Below are positions 25,938 through 39,165 of a stretch of DNA of 64,000 nucleotides, one piece after another. Each line of letters opens with the position of its first letter. Positions within the stretch are counted from its first letter, which is position 1. Position numbers and translations under genes: made by a program. Under the pieces are notes generated by a model. The model was not told the origin of the DNA, ran no database searches, and saw nothing but the letters and a program-made list of their open reading frames with translations. Location of the stretch: NCBI GenBank assembly GCA_023853785.1, contig JAJIRX010000510.1, positions 558,001 through 622,000 on the forward strand, in the 5' to 3' direction. This DNA is from Psilocybe azurescens (Eukaryota; Basidiomycota; Agaricomycetes; Agaricales; Agrocybaceae).

Positions 25938-27124
25938 ATGATAAAATTGCAGAGTATGGCTTCTTTTTCTTTTGCTTTTGGAGCCATTATTCTTGCCTAC
26001 ATACCAAACTTGGTCTGCGGTTTGACTTGGCGTGTAATGGAGAGGAGAGACGAGGAACAGCCTAGTAGATTTACCACAGAGGGAGAGTCTGGCAAAGAGG
26101 GTGGGTCTAGCGAAGAGGGTGTGTCTGGCAAAGAGGGAGGGAAATCAGAATCTGAGAGCGAAGACAAAGGCAATCTCGACGCTTTTTTCAATCATGGGCA
26201 TGGGCAACATTTGGTATCGGCTTCGTCGCCGAGTTTTTCACAGTAATAATTTTCTTCGTCTCTATCCGGTCTCTCGCTCGATATCACAGGATAAAACGCA
26301 CTCGTCGAGATACCTCAGTAACGGACAGCTGGAATACAGGAGCAGCGTTCTGCTGTTTTTGCATTTTAGGGTCGTTCTTTTTAGCGGCGTATTACCCCCT
26401 TTTCTTTATACAAGTCCTTTGGCCAAAGGTGTTTGATGGGTCAATTATTATTTATTCACAGGTTCCTTCTGGAATGATGATCATGACAAATGATCTTGCG
26501 GACATCTCTATCGCATGTGCCTTTCTAGTATTGGTGCATCACAGGCAACGCATTCACTTCCCCAACACAATCCCTACGTGGAAGGTCGCGCTCGACATTA
26601 TCCTGATTATGCTGATGGTTGTGTTCACCGCTATCAATCGGCTCCAACATTTCCACCTACGAGTCACTGACAAAATTCAATATCTTAAACGCCATGTTCC
26701 ATGTCTACGTCGCTCTGTATGTTTTGGCTACCATCGATATCACGGTCTCTGCAACTTTGCTACAGAGAAAGTTGTCTTCAGAGTTAGACAAAGACGATCA
26801 AGTAAGTTATCTTGTATATTTCACATCCAATACACGTAGAGAATGTACTGATTTAAACATTTGTAGTTGATCTACAACCTTTGTTATCGTATTTGCCTTT
26901 TCCTCGTACCGCAGGCTATATTTAGACTGTGCTACGAGATTATCGTATCCCTGCCAGAAAGTCAGACAGAAAACGTCAACATTGATGCACTAAACTTTGT
27001 AGATACACTTGTAAAGGGTGTAGCATACACATTTACACTTCTTTACGGCCTTCGCAATTTTTTTCCCTGGGAAACCACTTATATCTTGCCAGCCTGCACA
27101 TTAACGATTCAGTTTTGTATATAG
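25938..27124 (+). CDS. membrane-protein paralogue copy 2 of the tandem array (unknown family)
   Basis: This is the best preserved copy. It starts MIKLQSMASFSFAFGAIILA, a probable signal or first membrane segment. A hydrophilic Gly/Glu/Ser-rich loop follows with repeated GKEGG-type units, then several membrane segments. The frame needs one extra T at the T6 run 26183-26188 to pass from DAFF into QSWAWATFG. Copy 1 supports that reading. A second frame change is needed near 26620-26640. Other landmarks are PSGMMIMTNDLADISIACAF, HVYVALYVLATIDITVSA, an intron at about 26799-26866, and VPQAIFRLCYEIIVSLP in the last exon. The stop is at 27122-27124. No function can be given. The repeated hydrophobic helices and short loops suggest a receptor- or tetraspan-like membrane protein. 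Confidence 0.55.
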
Positions 27125-27229
27125 CCAATCGATACTTTAATCTTTAGTTCCCCCCTCATTTTCCCATTATTTCGCGGACACGAAGCTAAAATCTTTCATC
27201 AATGCTTGTACTACCATGATGTTGCTAAA

Positions 27230-27637
27230 CTAAATTCTGCCTTCACATCTACGTCGCCCTGTTCTTTCTAGTTACCATCGATATCACAGTCTCGGCGGGT
27301 TTGCTACAGAGGACTTTGTTTTAGAGTTGAGTGAAGAAATCGATCTAGTAAATCATCGCTTTCTTGTCATTATTTACATACTGCAACACTGATTCAAATG
27401 CTTTAGTTGATTTTCCAACTGTGTTATCAGATTTGCCTTTTGCTCGTACCGCAGGCTATTTTTGGACTCTGCTACGAGATCATCATCTCTCTTCCAGCCA
27501 ATCATACACAGAAGATCAACTTTGATGCGTTGAATTGTATAGATACACTTGTAAAGAGTGTAGCATACACGTTCGCAGTTCGTTGTGGCCTTCCTATTTT
27601 CTTCCCGAAGAAACGTATCTCTCACCAAAAACAATAA
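27230..27637 (+). pseudogene. 3' fragment of a third membrane-protein copy
   Basis: Only the last two exons are recognisable. The first (about 27240-27330) matches the HVYVALYVLATIDITVSA segment but then meets a TAG and an internal stop. The second (about 27407-27637) reads IFQLCYQICLLLVPQAIF, closely parallel to copies 1 and 2. No upstream exons are seen between 27125 and 27230. This is a truncated relic of a tandem duplication. Confidence 0.6.
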
Positions 27638-28074
27638 GATTTGCATATATAGCATATATAGTAGATCAATACTAGCTTTACTCTCCAGACGTCCGCCTAT
27701 TTACCATTACTTGGTGGTAATAAACCTTTTTCTTTAGTTGCTTTCCATGTTCTTGCAAAGTAACGTTCATCTTTCTCTCCGAGTCTTAGGAATCATAGAT
27801 CTGATGTTATATCAAAGAGTATAAGCGCCTGGATATCACTTTTAAAACCTGACGGGCATAGACACAAATAACCGGTGTAGGCAGCGTAAGACCCGACGCT
27901 TGTGGTCGGAAAGGGACAAGGAGCATTCAGGAGAATAAAAAGAAAGCGTTGATAACTGTTCGGCGACGACGTGGTTGTCACCTCGCAGTCCCGCAAGGTG
28001 TTTCCAAGGGTCGCACCTCGGTAGGAGTAACTGAAAGAAAATGAACGGCGGTAAAACGGACCGATTTAATGCAT

Positions 28075-28080
28075 CACGTG
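28075..28080. promoter_or_regulatory. CACGTG palindrome upstream of a sulfur-assimilation gene
   Basis: CACGTG is the core of the Cbf1 binding site that controls MET genes in yeasts. It lies about 540 bases upstream of the ATG of the sulfhydrylase. A hexamer like this occurs often by chance, so the functional link is only suggestive. Confidence 0.3.
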
Positions 28081-28545
28081 GAATTTTGATGGCCTGAGCG
28101 CCGAGTCAATTGCAACTGATGCACTGATGCACTGATGATTGATCTGGTTAACTCTCGACCTTTTCGACTTCGAGTTCCTTTCTCAAACCCCTCTGACGAG
28201 ACCTTGTACCAAAGTGTCTAATACTTTTGCATCAAATTAGGCACGGCACAAACCTATACTTTGATATTTCAAGACAATCAACTCCCACTCGGCGATCTAG
28301 AAGTTGAAGTTAGGCCGTGAAATCAAGCTAGTAGGTCTCTGATTGTCATTTTAAATATGTCTGCTTATCGTGGATAGATAAAAGATTTCTAGGTCAGGTC
28401 GGGTAAGGTGATGGAACTTGAACCGGATTTGGCGCATAATTAAAGTCATCTGGTTCCTTTCAATATGCCCTTGAACGCAATTGCGTGATCGAGCCCTTCA
28501 TTATGTCTCTTGAGCACGCAATAATTCCCATGCGCTTCGTCTTCG

Positions 28546-28554
28546 ATATATAAA
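28546..28554 (+). promoter_or_regulatory. putative TATA box of the sulfhydrylase gene
   Basis: TATATAAAG lies about 70 bases upstream of the ATG at 28623 and is the only near-consensus TATA in the immediate upstream region. Confidence 0.5.
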
Positions 28555-28622
28555 GGGATCCAAAACGTATCTCAGTTACACTTCAATTCGCGAGAACATA
28601 CTCACACACACACTCACGTACG

Positions 28623-30674
<2,052 letters not shown>

Positions 30675-31094
30675 ACGAGCTGTAAGTCCGGATCTTGGTT
30701 CACCTCGAGTTTACACTTTACACCGTATTGGATCTGTATAAATAAAACCCAGCTGTAATATTATTCAAAGATATGAAATATTTTTCTTGAAGGAAACTCG
30801 GATTTGGATCTGTTTTATGTAAGTGGTTGATAATTGGGGCTTCCTCCTGCTTCCTCGAATGAGTGGTACCGGCACCGCCAATCAAATCAAATGACGCGTT
30901 GTCTAAACGAGGTCTGATCACTGTAACGGTAACATTACAACTTGCCTCCACTTTCCACCTATACCTCCACAATTTTCCACTTTCCTACCTCTCTACCCTA
31001 CATCTACGACGTATAAGGCCCTACAAATCTGATAAGGACGATACCAATACACCACTACCCAAATTTGTTACGTCTTAAAGAGTTCAATTGAACA

Positions 31095-32057
31095 ATGGCA
31101 CCAACGACTGCGACCTCGACAAAACCCATAAACGTTAAGCTTCTGCTCATCGGAAATTCCTCAGTTGGAAAATCGAGTCTGCTTCTGCGGTTCTCCGACG
31201 AGCAATGGCTTCCGGAAGATGAGAGCAGTGCGACGATTGGCGTCGACTTTCGAGTGAGTGGAGCCGGTCCAAGAGTTGTACTCGGACCTAGTTCTTTGTT
31301 ATCAAAGCGCATATTGGATGCATGTTTCTTATTCGTATCGATTGTTCTTATGCGCTGTAGGTGCATAAGATGGATATCAAGGGGAAGAAAGTCAAATTGA
31401 GCATCTGGGTGCGTTGCTTTTACTCTGGATCGATTGTACAAGCTCATGAGTCATTTTTGATATGAATTCAGGATACAGCGGGGCAGGAACGCTTTAGAAC
31501 TATCACGTCCTCGTACTACCGAGGTGCACAGGGTATCATTCTAGGTACGTAGAAAATCACAATGCATGTGTTTATTGCTCATTCATACTTTCTTTGGGGT
31601 ACATCAGTTTATGACGTCTCCAATCGCGAATCGTTCGAGGCTCTGCCTCGGTGGTACAGCGAGCTAGAAACATATGTCTCGAGCTCCGTAGTGAAGATTC
31701 TTGTCGGAAACAAAGTGGATAAGGTGCGTCATCTCTACCTTTTTCAACTATGCGCACTGACTGACCCGTCATCTTCCAATTACGAAGGAGTTTTCAAGAC
31801 AAGTCCCAACAGCCGAAGCGGAGAAATTTGCTGCTCGGATGTCATCTCTCTTTATCGAGACATCAGCTAAGACTTCGGTGGGTGTGAGAGAAGCGTTCCA
31901 GGAAGTGGTGGAGAGCATCCTCGATACACCGGAGCTTTGGGAGAACCCTGCAAACAAGACGCACAATACGAGTGGAGGAAATGGTGGCGTTCCAGGCGGT
32001 GTGCAGGTTGTTGGATTGTCGGACGAGCCCAAGCAAGACAGCGGATGTGCTTGCTAA
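31095..32057 (+). CDS. Rab GTPase, Rab18-like
   Basis: This is a small GTPase of membrane traffic. It has the P-loop GNSSVGKSS, the switch region TIGVDFRV, WDTAGQERFRT, the NKVD motif (GNKVDK) and ETSAKT. The C-terminus SGCAC is a double-Cys prenylation site for geranylgeranylation. The blocks KVKLSIWDTAGQERF and YYRGAQGIILVYDVSNRESF, and TPELW near the end of the G domain, match Rab18 best. Rab18 acts in lipid-droplet and ER/Golgi traffic in animals, while the fungal role is less clear. Introns lie at about 31253-31360, 31409-31470, 31545-31609 and 31724-31789. The frame is clean. It is convergent with the minus-strand YAE1 gene. Confidence 0.92.
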
Positions 32058-32770
32058 TCGTTGCTTCTTACATACCTTGCCTTCCACATCCACATCCACA
32101 CCCACACACCGCTTTCTGTGAATTGCACGTTTACTTTTTTTTGACCTTTTCCATGCCGCATTTTGTATGAACCACTCACGACCTTCTTGCCGGATCTTCT
32201 GTTTTGTTTAATAGTTTTTATCATATTCACGAGCGCACCTACTTGACTCTATCTAGATCACCTACATACAAGTGCGATGCGCAATTATTACAAACGCTTC
32301 TGATAATGTTATGCAGATTCATTATCACGCGCACCGAGAACCGGATACATATAGGTAAGATATCTGATGTCGCCTGGTACCTGGGATACATTTGAGGTGA
32401 AGACAGGGAGTGACTGTGTCCATAATAACCAAAATTTGGATGATGTATTTACGGACAATGGACATAAACATCGATGGTCGTAGTATGGGGGAGGAGGAAG
32501 TAGGGAGCTAAGTCAATGCAGATCCAAGACTTGCATAGCCTTCTTATAGGAGTCAATTCTGCCATTTTCACCTGCTGTCTTCGAAAGGCTTCGGCACAAA
32601 GAAAAGATCGTTTCTATATCCAAGATGATTGCTTCATGACTCAAACCTGCGAATCAAGCTTAGTAGGGCTGAATCAGAAAAAATATTATGTTCTGTGGTA
32701 CACACCATTTTTGAAAATGTGTTCGACCGAACAAATAGTAAGTTGGTAGTAAGTCTGCGCGAGATAGATT
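32058..32770. other. intergenic region between convergent genes
   Basis: About 700 bases between the Rab gene and YAE1 stop codons. It holds both 3' untranslated regions, and no other feature is supported. Confidence 0.5.
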
Positions 32771-33415
32771 TTAGGAGCTCCAGTTAATGCCCAAATTCAG
32801 GTGGTCGCTCAAGATACTGAGCCGTGATTTGAGAGCCTGTACATCATCAGGGGTGGGCCTGGCGTTTTCGCCCTTGTTTTTGCCATTCCCGGCACTAAGA
32901 CTCGCAAGCATGTCCTCGATCCCTTCCATGTCGCGTTTAGCGGCAAGATCTTCGTTAACGTCAAGTTCCACGCCTTCTGCTTCGAGATGTTCACGAGCGT
33001 GTTGTTCTGCTTCGAGATCTCGGGGCATGATATCCGACGAGCGAACTTTTGAGAGTTGTTCTGAGATGTCCTGGGCCTCAGCGAGGATGCGATCGTGATC
33101 AGGGACATCCTGGGTGTTCTTGAGAAAGGCTAGGAGGACAGAGGTAATCCCGCGCAGGATACCTAGCTCCCGCCCAATAGGTACGCCAACGGTGGCGAAT
33201 CCGACATCGAAACCTTCCTGTGAAGCGGTTTCCTTCCCGGCAGAAATACCTTCACGATATCCGACCTTTCAAGTTAGTTTTTGCATAAAAATCTAGTGAG
33301 ACGAGATAAGATGGTTGTGTGTGGTGCTTACGTTGGTGAATTCGGAGGATATTCTAGACCATTCGACGTCTCTGGAGGTTGTGTCCTCTGGGTCTTCGTC
33401 CCATGGAGAGTCCAT
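32771..33415 (-). CDS. YAE1: Yae1-type protein with Gly-x3-Gly repeats
   Basis: Exon 1 starts at 33415 (MDSPWDEDPEDTTSRDVEWS) and ends in FTN. After an intron (about 33331-33269) the second exon begins VGYREGISAGKETASQEGFD, followed by VGFATVGVPIGRELGILRG. This is the deca-GX3 signature of Yae1. The rest is a helical region, with LEAEGVELDVNEDL, and an Asn/Lys-rich tail ending NLGINWSS. In yeast, Yae1 with Lto1 recruits the ABC protein Rli1 to the cytosolic Fe-S assembly machinery. That role is inferred by homology. The length is about 190 residues. A decayed second copy of this gene lies at about 35200-35590, part of a larger tandem duplication. Confidence 0.85.
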
Positions 33416-35155
33416 TGCTTTCTCCGGAAGTTTTTTAAAAAGTCGGTAAATGAATCAATGACTAGTTACAGTGCGTTATTACTGTTCGAGTTGTAGCAGC
33501 GTAAACTTGAGCAATACGAGAATCAGCAAAGTGGTTTGTTATCGTTTTGAGCTCCGATTCAAAGTACTTGCATACAGCTCCGAATGCTAAAGACCTGCTC
33601 ACGCTCTAGACCATATAGAAAGCCCATTTCGTACATCCTTACGGTATTGAGATGGCAAATACAGTGCCCAGCAACTCAATAGCGTCCACCGAAGCAGAAT
33701 TTCCTTTAATCTATAACCTCGATTTTGATATCTCCTGGACCATATTTTGGATGAATGCTAATCTACACATTGGACTAGACGCCGAATATTAGAGGACGAA
33801 TGGTCGACCTTTGGATCACCATCATTGTGGGGTATGGTGATTGAAATGTATTCACTAACAGTAAGGAGAGGATTACTGGACCAAAGGAGTTATGGGAAGG
33901 GCAGAGAAATCCCCCTTGTATGTGTCTGGTTGGATTTATAGAGATCAACTAGGCCCCTACGAGTTTTTCTCAACGTTCCTGAGCAAAAATAGAGAAAGAA
34001 TAAGAAGACTGGGCGTTACCATTACTCGAGGCCTACACTTTTTGCTAGGGACGTGGGACGTCATGTTTATGTTTTCACCGGAATTAGAGATGATTCGACT
34101 TCAAGTTCGGGAGGACGAAGTTCTTTATCTCAGGATGCTGACCGATTCTGTGCGCCGCCTATCCATTCTTGGCGGCACTGCATCAACACTACGCGAATTT
34201 TCTATAGAAAAGGTTTCACGGGAATGGTTTTCCCCCAAGCACCATGGCTAAGCCAACTACATGGTTTGGTTCTGTCGACCCCTCTGCCTTTAACGCCACG
34301 GACATACTCGTCGCTCAAGCTCGCAGTTTAACTCTCGAGCATTTGGATCTGAGGAACATTCTGCCGCGGATCAAGGAACAGCTTGCACGAGTCTCTTTCC
34401 CCCGTCTTCGTGTATTGAACATTTCTAAAGCCTTCGCGACATAGCTTTTCTTGCTGAAGTGGATTACTCCCCCGGTTGGGTCTACTCTGATTCTAAACAT
34501 GTACGAATATAACGACATCTCTGGTCAAGATATGGATACTTTCTGCAAGAATATAACCCGTTATATAGACAACTTTTAGCTACGCTCCATTTACCAAATC
34601 CTTGGTACTCGAACCCGGTGGGAAACTCTTCAAAACCAGAGGTTGGAGATTCAGTGACGAAACCAAATCTCTCCCCAATCTTGCCAAAGGGCTACTACAA
34701 GGCTACCGGCGTCAAAAGTTACTGTCTTCACTAAGTGCATGCCGACGTTTCACTTAGACCACTATATTCGACTTTCTGCCTTCGGAAACTCTGCCCGATT
34801 TTATATCGCTTCAACCTTGCTATATAGCATTATTTTCATTTCTCACATTCGTGGAGCATCTGTCGGCATCGAGGCACGGACTTTAAGTGCTGCTGGATAT
34901 CCGCCAACCGTCATATTCTTGAGGGTGAGAATCATAGCTGGCAAGTCGTTAAGGACTCTTGACATATCAGCGTCAGCTATCTCCCTAGACCGGCTAAACT
35001 GGATATACCTGGATGAGATCAAGGGATTGAAGGTAGTTCTAAGATGAGCCAAAAATGGCGTCGATAATATGTTTGTGGCACAAGGGTACCGGGCTGAATT
35101 TCCGCAAAGGGTTTTGAATCTGTATGTACTATTGATTGATATTCAGATCATTGGG
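32900..35155. repeat. tandem segmental duplication, unit A
   Basis: Unit A covers most of YAE1 (minus strand), the spacer and a decayed F-box copy (plus strand), and ends at ATTCAGATCATTG. Unit B (about 35200-37470) repeats the same order and ends at AGTCAGATCATTA. Matching blocks can be read directly, such as GAAACCTTCCTGTGAAG at 33208 and 35479, and TATTTTGGATGAATGCTAAT in both F-box copies. The start edges are approximate. Confidence 0.85.
33652..35120 (+). pseudogene. decayed F-box gene, copy A
   Basis: This is colinear with the F-box gene at 35777-37446. It begins MANTVPSNSIASTEAEF and contains YNLDFDISWTIFWMNANLH. It then frame-shifts at ACACATTGG. About 80 bases that encode the F-box helix region in copy B (ALNVLRHTSQVCRQW) are missing after position 33818. 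Further breaks include TAG at 34442 and TAG at 34755. Later matching blocks include PRLRVLNISKAF, and at 34700 the counterpart of copy B's QKLLASLS. The large deletion and nonsense codons are not in mononucleotide runs, so this is a genuine pseudogene. Confidence 0.85.
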
Positions 35156-35199
35156 GAGGGCTATGACTCTTGTTGTATGTATTAGATTTGATTCGCCTC

Positions 35200-35593
35200 T
35201 GATCCCTCTGATCCCTTTCATGTTGCGATTAACATCCTCGTTTATGCCTTCGAGATATCCATGAGAACGCTCTTCTACTTCGAGATGACACTGAAAATCG
35301 AATTTATGAGAGTTGCCCTGAGATGTCCTTGGTTTCGGCGAGCATGCAATCATAATCAGGGACATCCGGCGTAATTTTGAGAAAGATGAGGAGAATGACA
35401 GGGATGATCCCGTCTCCAGGAGCTTCCCACCCGATAGCATCGATAGATCATGGTGGCAAATGCGACACTGAAACCTTCCTGTGAAGAGCTTCATTTTCGG
35501 CAGAAATACCTTCATGATGTCCGACCTTTTATTGCATGAAAGACTAGCGAGATGAGACAAGATTACATTGGTGAGTTCGTAGGATGTTTTCAA
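35200..35593 (-). pseudogene. decayed second copy of YAE1
   Basis: Nucleotide blocks from the YAE1 gene at 32920-33300 recur here in the same order and strand, such as TCGAGATATCCATGAGA and GACACTGAAACCTTCCTGTG. The reading frame is broken repeatedly and the Gly-x3-Gly region is scrambled (GKE becomes CRK-like sequence). It is part of unit B of the segmental duplication. No product is expected. Confidence 0.8.
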
Positions 35594-35776
35594 TATATTC
35601 TAAATAAGGTGTTGTTACTGTTCAAGCTTAAGTTATAAGTAGCAGCCTGTTAGCGGCGTAATCTTGAGCTTAACAGAAATGTGATCACAAGGTCTTATCG
35701 TTTTTGAGTTCCGATTCAAAGTCCTTGTCCGCAAGTTACAGCTCCAAAACTGCTTGCACTCAACTCACACTCTGAG

Positions 35777-37446
35777 ATGGCGGATACAGTGCCGAGCGGC
35801 TCAATGGCGTCCACCAAAGCAGAACTTCCTCTTCCTCCAATCTACAACCTCGATTTTGATATCCTCTGGACCATATTTTGGATGAATGCTAATCTGCATT
35901 GGACTAGACGCCGAATATTACAAGATGAATGGTCATCCTTTGATGGACCTCGAGCTCTGAATGTGCTTCGACACACATCACAGGTCTGTCGACAATGGCG
36001 AGATATAACACTTGGATCACCATCGTTGTGGGGCATGGCGATTGAAATTGATTTGCTGATGGCCCACCAAGAGGATTACTGGACCAAAGAAGTTATGGAA
36101 AGGGCAGGGCAATCCCCATTGTATGTATCTGGCCGGTTTGATGCATTCCGACCAGGCCCCCGCAATTTTTTCACCACGCTCCTGAACAAAAGTTGGGAAA
36201 GAATAAGAAGGCTTGACGTTGCAATTACTCGGGGCAGGTATCTCAGTTCAGAAACATGGAACGTTTTGTTTAGACCTTCGCCAGAGTTAGAGGTTATTCG
36301 AATTCAGAATGTCGCAGGATGGCTTCCCAAGTTGCTGACCGATGAAGAGCCTCACCCATCCATCTTTGCCGATGTTGCACCTGCCCTACGCGAATTCTCG
36401 ATAGAGGAGGCACCATCAGAGTTATTTTCCCTCCAAGCACCATGGCTGAGCCAGCTGCATAGCCTGATTTTATCGAGCCACTTTGCCTTCAACGCAACGG
36501 ACGTACTCGTCGTTCTAGCTCGCATCCCTACTCTCGAACATTTGGAGCTGAAACACATTCTACGACCGCTCAAGGAACAGCTTATGCCAGTATATCTTCC
36601 TCGTCTTCGCATATTAAATATTTTGACAGACTTTACGACATCACTTTTCTTGCTGAAGTGGATCACTCCCCCAGCTGGGTCTACCCTCATCCTACACATA
36701 TTCAACGATCACAATGATATATCCAATCAAGATATGCACAGTTTTTGCCTGGAAATAACCCGCTATATAGACAACTTCTTCAGCCACGCTCCATTTGCCA
36801 AATCTTTGGTGCTTGAACCCGGCGGGAGGACCTTCAAAATCAGAGGTTGGAGATCCAGCGACGAGACCGAATCTTCCGCCGATCATGCAGACTTTATCAT
36901 CTCCGTTGAACCTAGGGGGCAATACGAATACCAGAACTGGGGCCTCAAAAGCTCCTGGCTTCATTAAGTACATGCCGGTTCACTCATACCACCACATTCG
37001 AATTTCTGCCATCGGGAGCTCTAGGCTCGGATTTGATACCTCTTCAACCTTCTTTTGTGGAGTTATTTTCATCCCTCCTGTCAGTGGAACATTTGGTGGC
37101 CTCGGCGCACGGATTGAGAGTGCTGCTGTATTTCCAAGAATCGTCACCCAATACCATCATCTTTCCATTGTTGGAGACACTTCGGTTAAGGGCGGTGGGA
37201 AAGAAGGATCCATTTCCTACCAACAATCCTGTTTTCAGCTTTCTGAAGTGGAGAATCACAGCTGGCAAGCCAGTAACGACTCTGGACGTATCAGAGTCAA
37301 TCCTGTCGGAACAGTGGCTAGACTGGACACACCTGGATGAAATCGAGGGATTAAAGGTGATTTTAAGGCACGACGAAAATGACGCCGAAGAATATATTTG
37401 CGGCACAGGGGAACCGGAGAGGCTCAATTTGCGTTCAGGGTTTTAA
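35777..37446 (+). CDS. F-box protein (Agaricomycete F-box/LRR-like), one-base frame break
   Basis: The N-terminal part has an F-box-like fold: YNLDFDILWTIFWMNANL, then HTSQVCRQWRDITLGSPSLW. Repeats rich in Leu follow, of the LRR-like kind found in mushroom F-box families (LEHLELKHI, LPRLRILNI). The frame from the ATG at 35777 stops at 36965-36967. One extra G in the G5 run at 36915-36919 joins it to a frame that runs to 37446. That frame carries GPQKLLASLSTCRFTHT, PLLETLRLRAVG and EQWLDWTHLDEIEGLK. The decayed copy A supports this join. F-box proteins bring targets to SCF ubiquitin ligases through Skp1; the target is unknown. The gene is probably a single exon of about 556 residues. Confidence 0.75.
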
Positions 37447-37471
37447 ATCTGTATTTGATAGTCAGATCATT

Positions 37472-38147
37472 AAAAACGCGCCACATAGACTGACAAAATG
37501 GACATACCTCTGATAGGATAGACGAGTAGTCCCAGCGTGAAGAACTGGTATTGAAGCATATCTCGTACTTGCAAACTGCAGTCTAAGATCAGGAACTAGG
37601 GAGAGGTTGAATTCACGTTCAGCATTTTGAACACGCGCACCACAGCTACTATGGTATTTGTTTCTGGTTTGAAGTATGTTGACTCTGCCATGTATTCTTC
37701 CTTTTGTATTCCAAACAGCTAGAAGAACAACGATTTTGTTAAGAATATGAACTGCTTTGTGAGACTCGCCAGTAGTTGCACAGAAACGCAATACGTTCAA
37801 CCTCCCAATTCTGGTTTAGGTAAGGATAAAGTTACGGCTGTTCCAAATAACAGTGAACACATCTCCGAATTCGAGACATTTTAGATGAAACGATAGAAAT
37901 TTTTGAAGCAGAGAAGATACTGAGGTGAGCCGTGTGTCATGAACAAAATGTCTTCTCCAGACATAATAACAAGACGAAGCGGTGTGTGGTATTCACTTCT
38001 CGTCTTTATCGTTTATCCTTCTCCTGGTCATGGATAGACAATCGATACATAAGCAATGCGACCAAGCGCATATCAAGTTGTGCAGGTGCCAGACCTTTCA
38101 TTTATCGTTGGAAATAACTTAAATAATTTAACAAGGGAGAAAAGTCA
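37472..38147. other. intergenic region
   Basis: About 680 bases with no supported gene, between the F-box gene and the DPBB protein gene (convergent). Small ORFs are not convincing. Confidence 0.5.
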
Positions 38148-39165
38148 CTATTTGTTGAAGGACCATTCGACCGAAGTTCTTCCCAATGCCATATCGGCAA
38201 GAGCAGCATAGGCAGTGGGTGTTAAATCGATATCACCCTCCGCGCACGCCTCACAGCGGTCGACAATCTTCACCTGGATAGATTTATCACCGTGTTTGAC
38301 GGTTGCCGTCAGGGGTACATGACACTGTGATGAAAGATCACAGTTGATGAGGCCGTCGCCGCCAATATTGACGAATTCTGGGCCAGGAACGGCTGTGACA
38401 AATAGGCCAAGTTGGTTCAGAATTTTGCGCCCTGGAACATAGGGCCCGCAGATGGGATTGCTGTGAATTGTAAAAATGATTAGTGATTCACCGCTATATA
38501 TATGATGCCTTCAAACGCACCGATTCCTACTCTCTGTTGCCCCCGGCCAGGCATCGTACATGAGTTTGGAAACCGCTGCCGTGAAGGAAGAGTCGTCGTA
38601 TGTGTCTCCACAAGCTCCAAGACCTTGACTACTGCAAAAGTTAGTCGTGCCATGGGCCACAAGTTAAATGGAATATAACACACTAGTAAGTCATCTCTCC
38701 GACGTGTACTTTGTTGAAGAATGCATTGTTCGCGTTGTTATATGGCTTGGAGAGTTCTGAAAGGAATGGATCCGCAAGGGAAGTCTTGACCGCGGCTGGT
38801 GCAGCACCAGCCTGTATACCACCGTCCACTAGTTTAGCAGTCTTTGTTACAGCAGCACTCGTACTCGAAGATTTAGGTGCTTGGGTGTTGGTGACTTTGG
38901 TGCTGCTGCTGATGATAGTTGTGCTATTCGATGTATCCTGTGATTTCTTGGAACATGAATTTCTGATTCGCCTTTGACCTTCGAGCCGCGGAACAAGATT
39001 CGAAACAGGAGGGAGATTCCGACTGGTTAAACGATTGTGAAGTTGGTTATGACTGCTATGTTTCTTGAAAAATGAGCCATGATGACCGCCGGGGTGTGCA
39101 GCAACCAAGCTGATCACAGAGAGACCATATAGAACAGCGCTTATTGACAAGAGCTGTGTCAACAT
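38148..39165 (-). CDS. secreted expansin-like (RlpA-like double-psi beta-barrel) protein
   Basis: The start at 39165 gives a signal peptide (MLTQLLSISAVLYGLSVISL, cleavage after VAA). A long low-complexity linker rich in Ser, Thr, Lys and His follows (about residues 20-145). The C-terminal domain has the DPBB pattern: GEMTYYSQGLGACGDTY, CGPYVPGRKIL, DRCEACAEGDIDLTPTAY and the terminal VEWSFNK. Introns lie at about 38683-38634 and 38521-38463. The DPBB alone resembles fungal RlpA-like and expansin-related proteins. It has the paired Cys (DRCEAC, ACG) that support the fold. These proteins are secreted and may loosen or bind polysaccharide; that role is inferred. The stop is TAG (complement of 38148-38150). 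This start is preferred over an in-frame Met 35 codons upstream because it puts the signal peptide at the N-terminus. Confidence 0.82.

Larger units (their letters stand above)
27640..28622. other. intergenic region upstream of the sulfhydrylase
   Basis: No supported gene. It holds the upstream region of the O-acetylhomoserine sulfhydrylase with two notable elements, a CACGTG at 28075-28080 and a TATA box at 28546-28554, given separately. Confidence 0.5.
35200..37470. repeat. tandem segmental duplication, unit B
   Basis: This is the downstream copy of the unit described at 32900-35155. Its YAE1 part is decayed while its F-box part is kept, the reverse of unit A. Confidence 0.85.
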
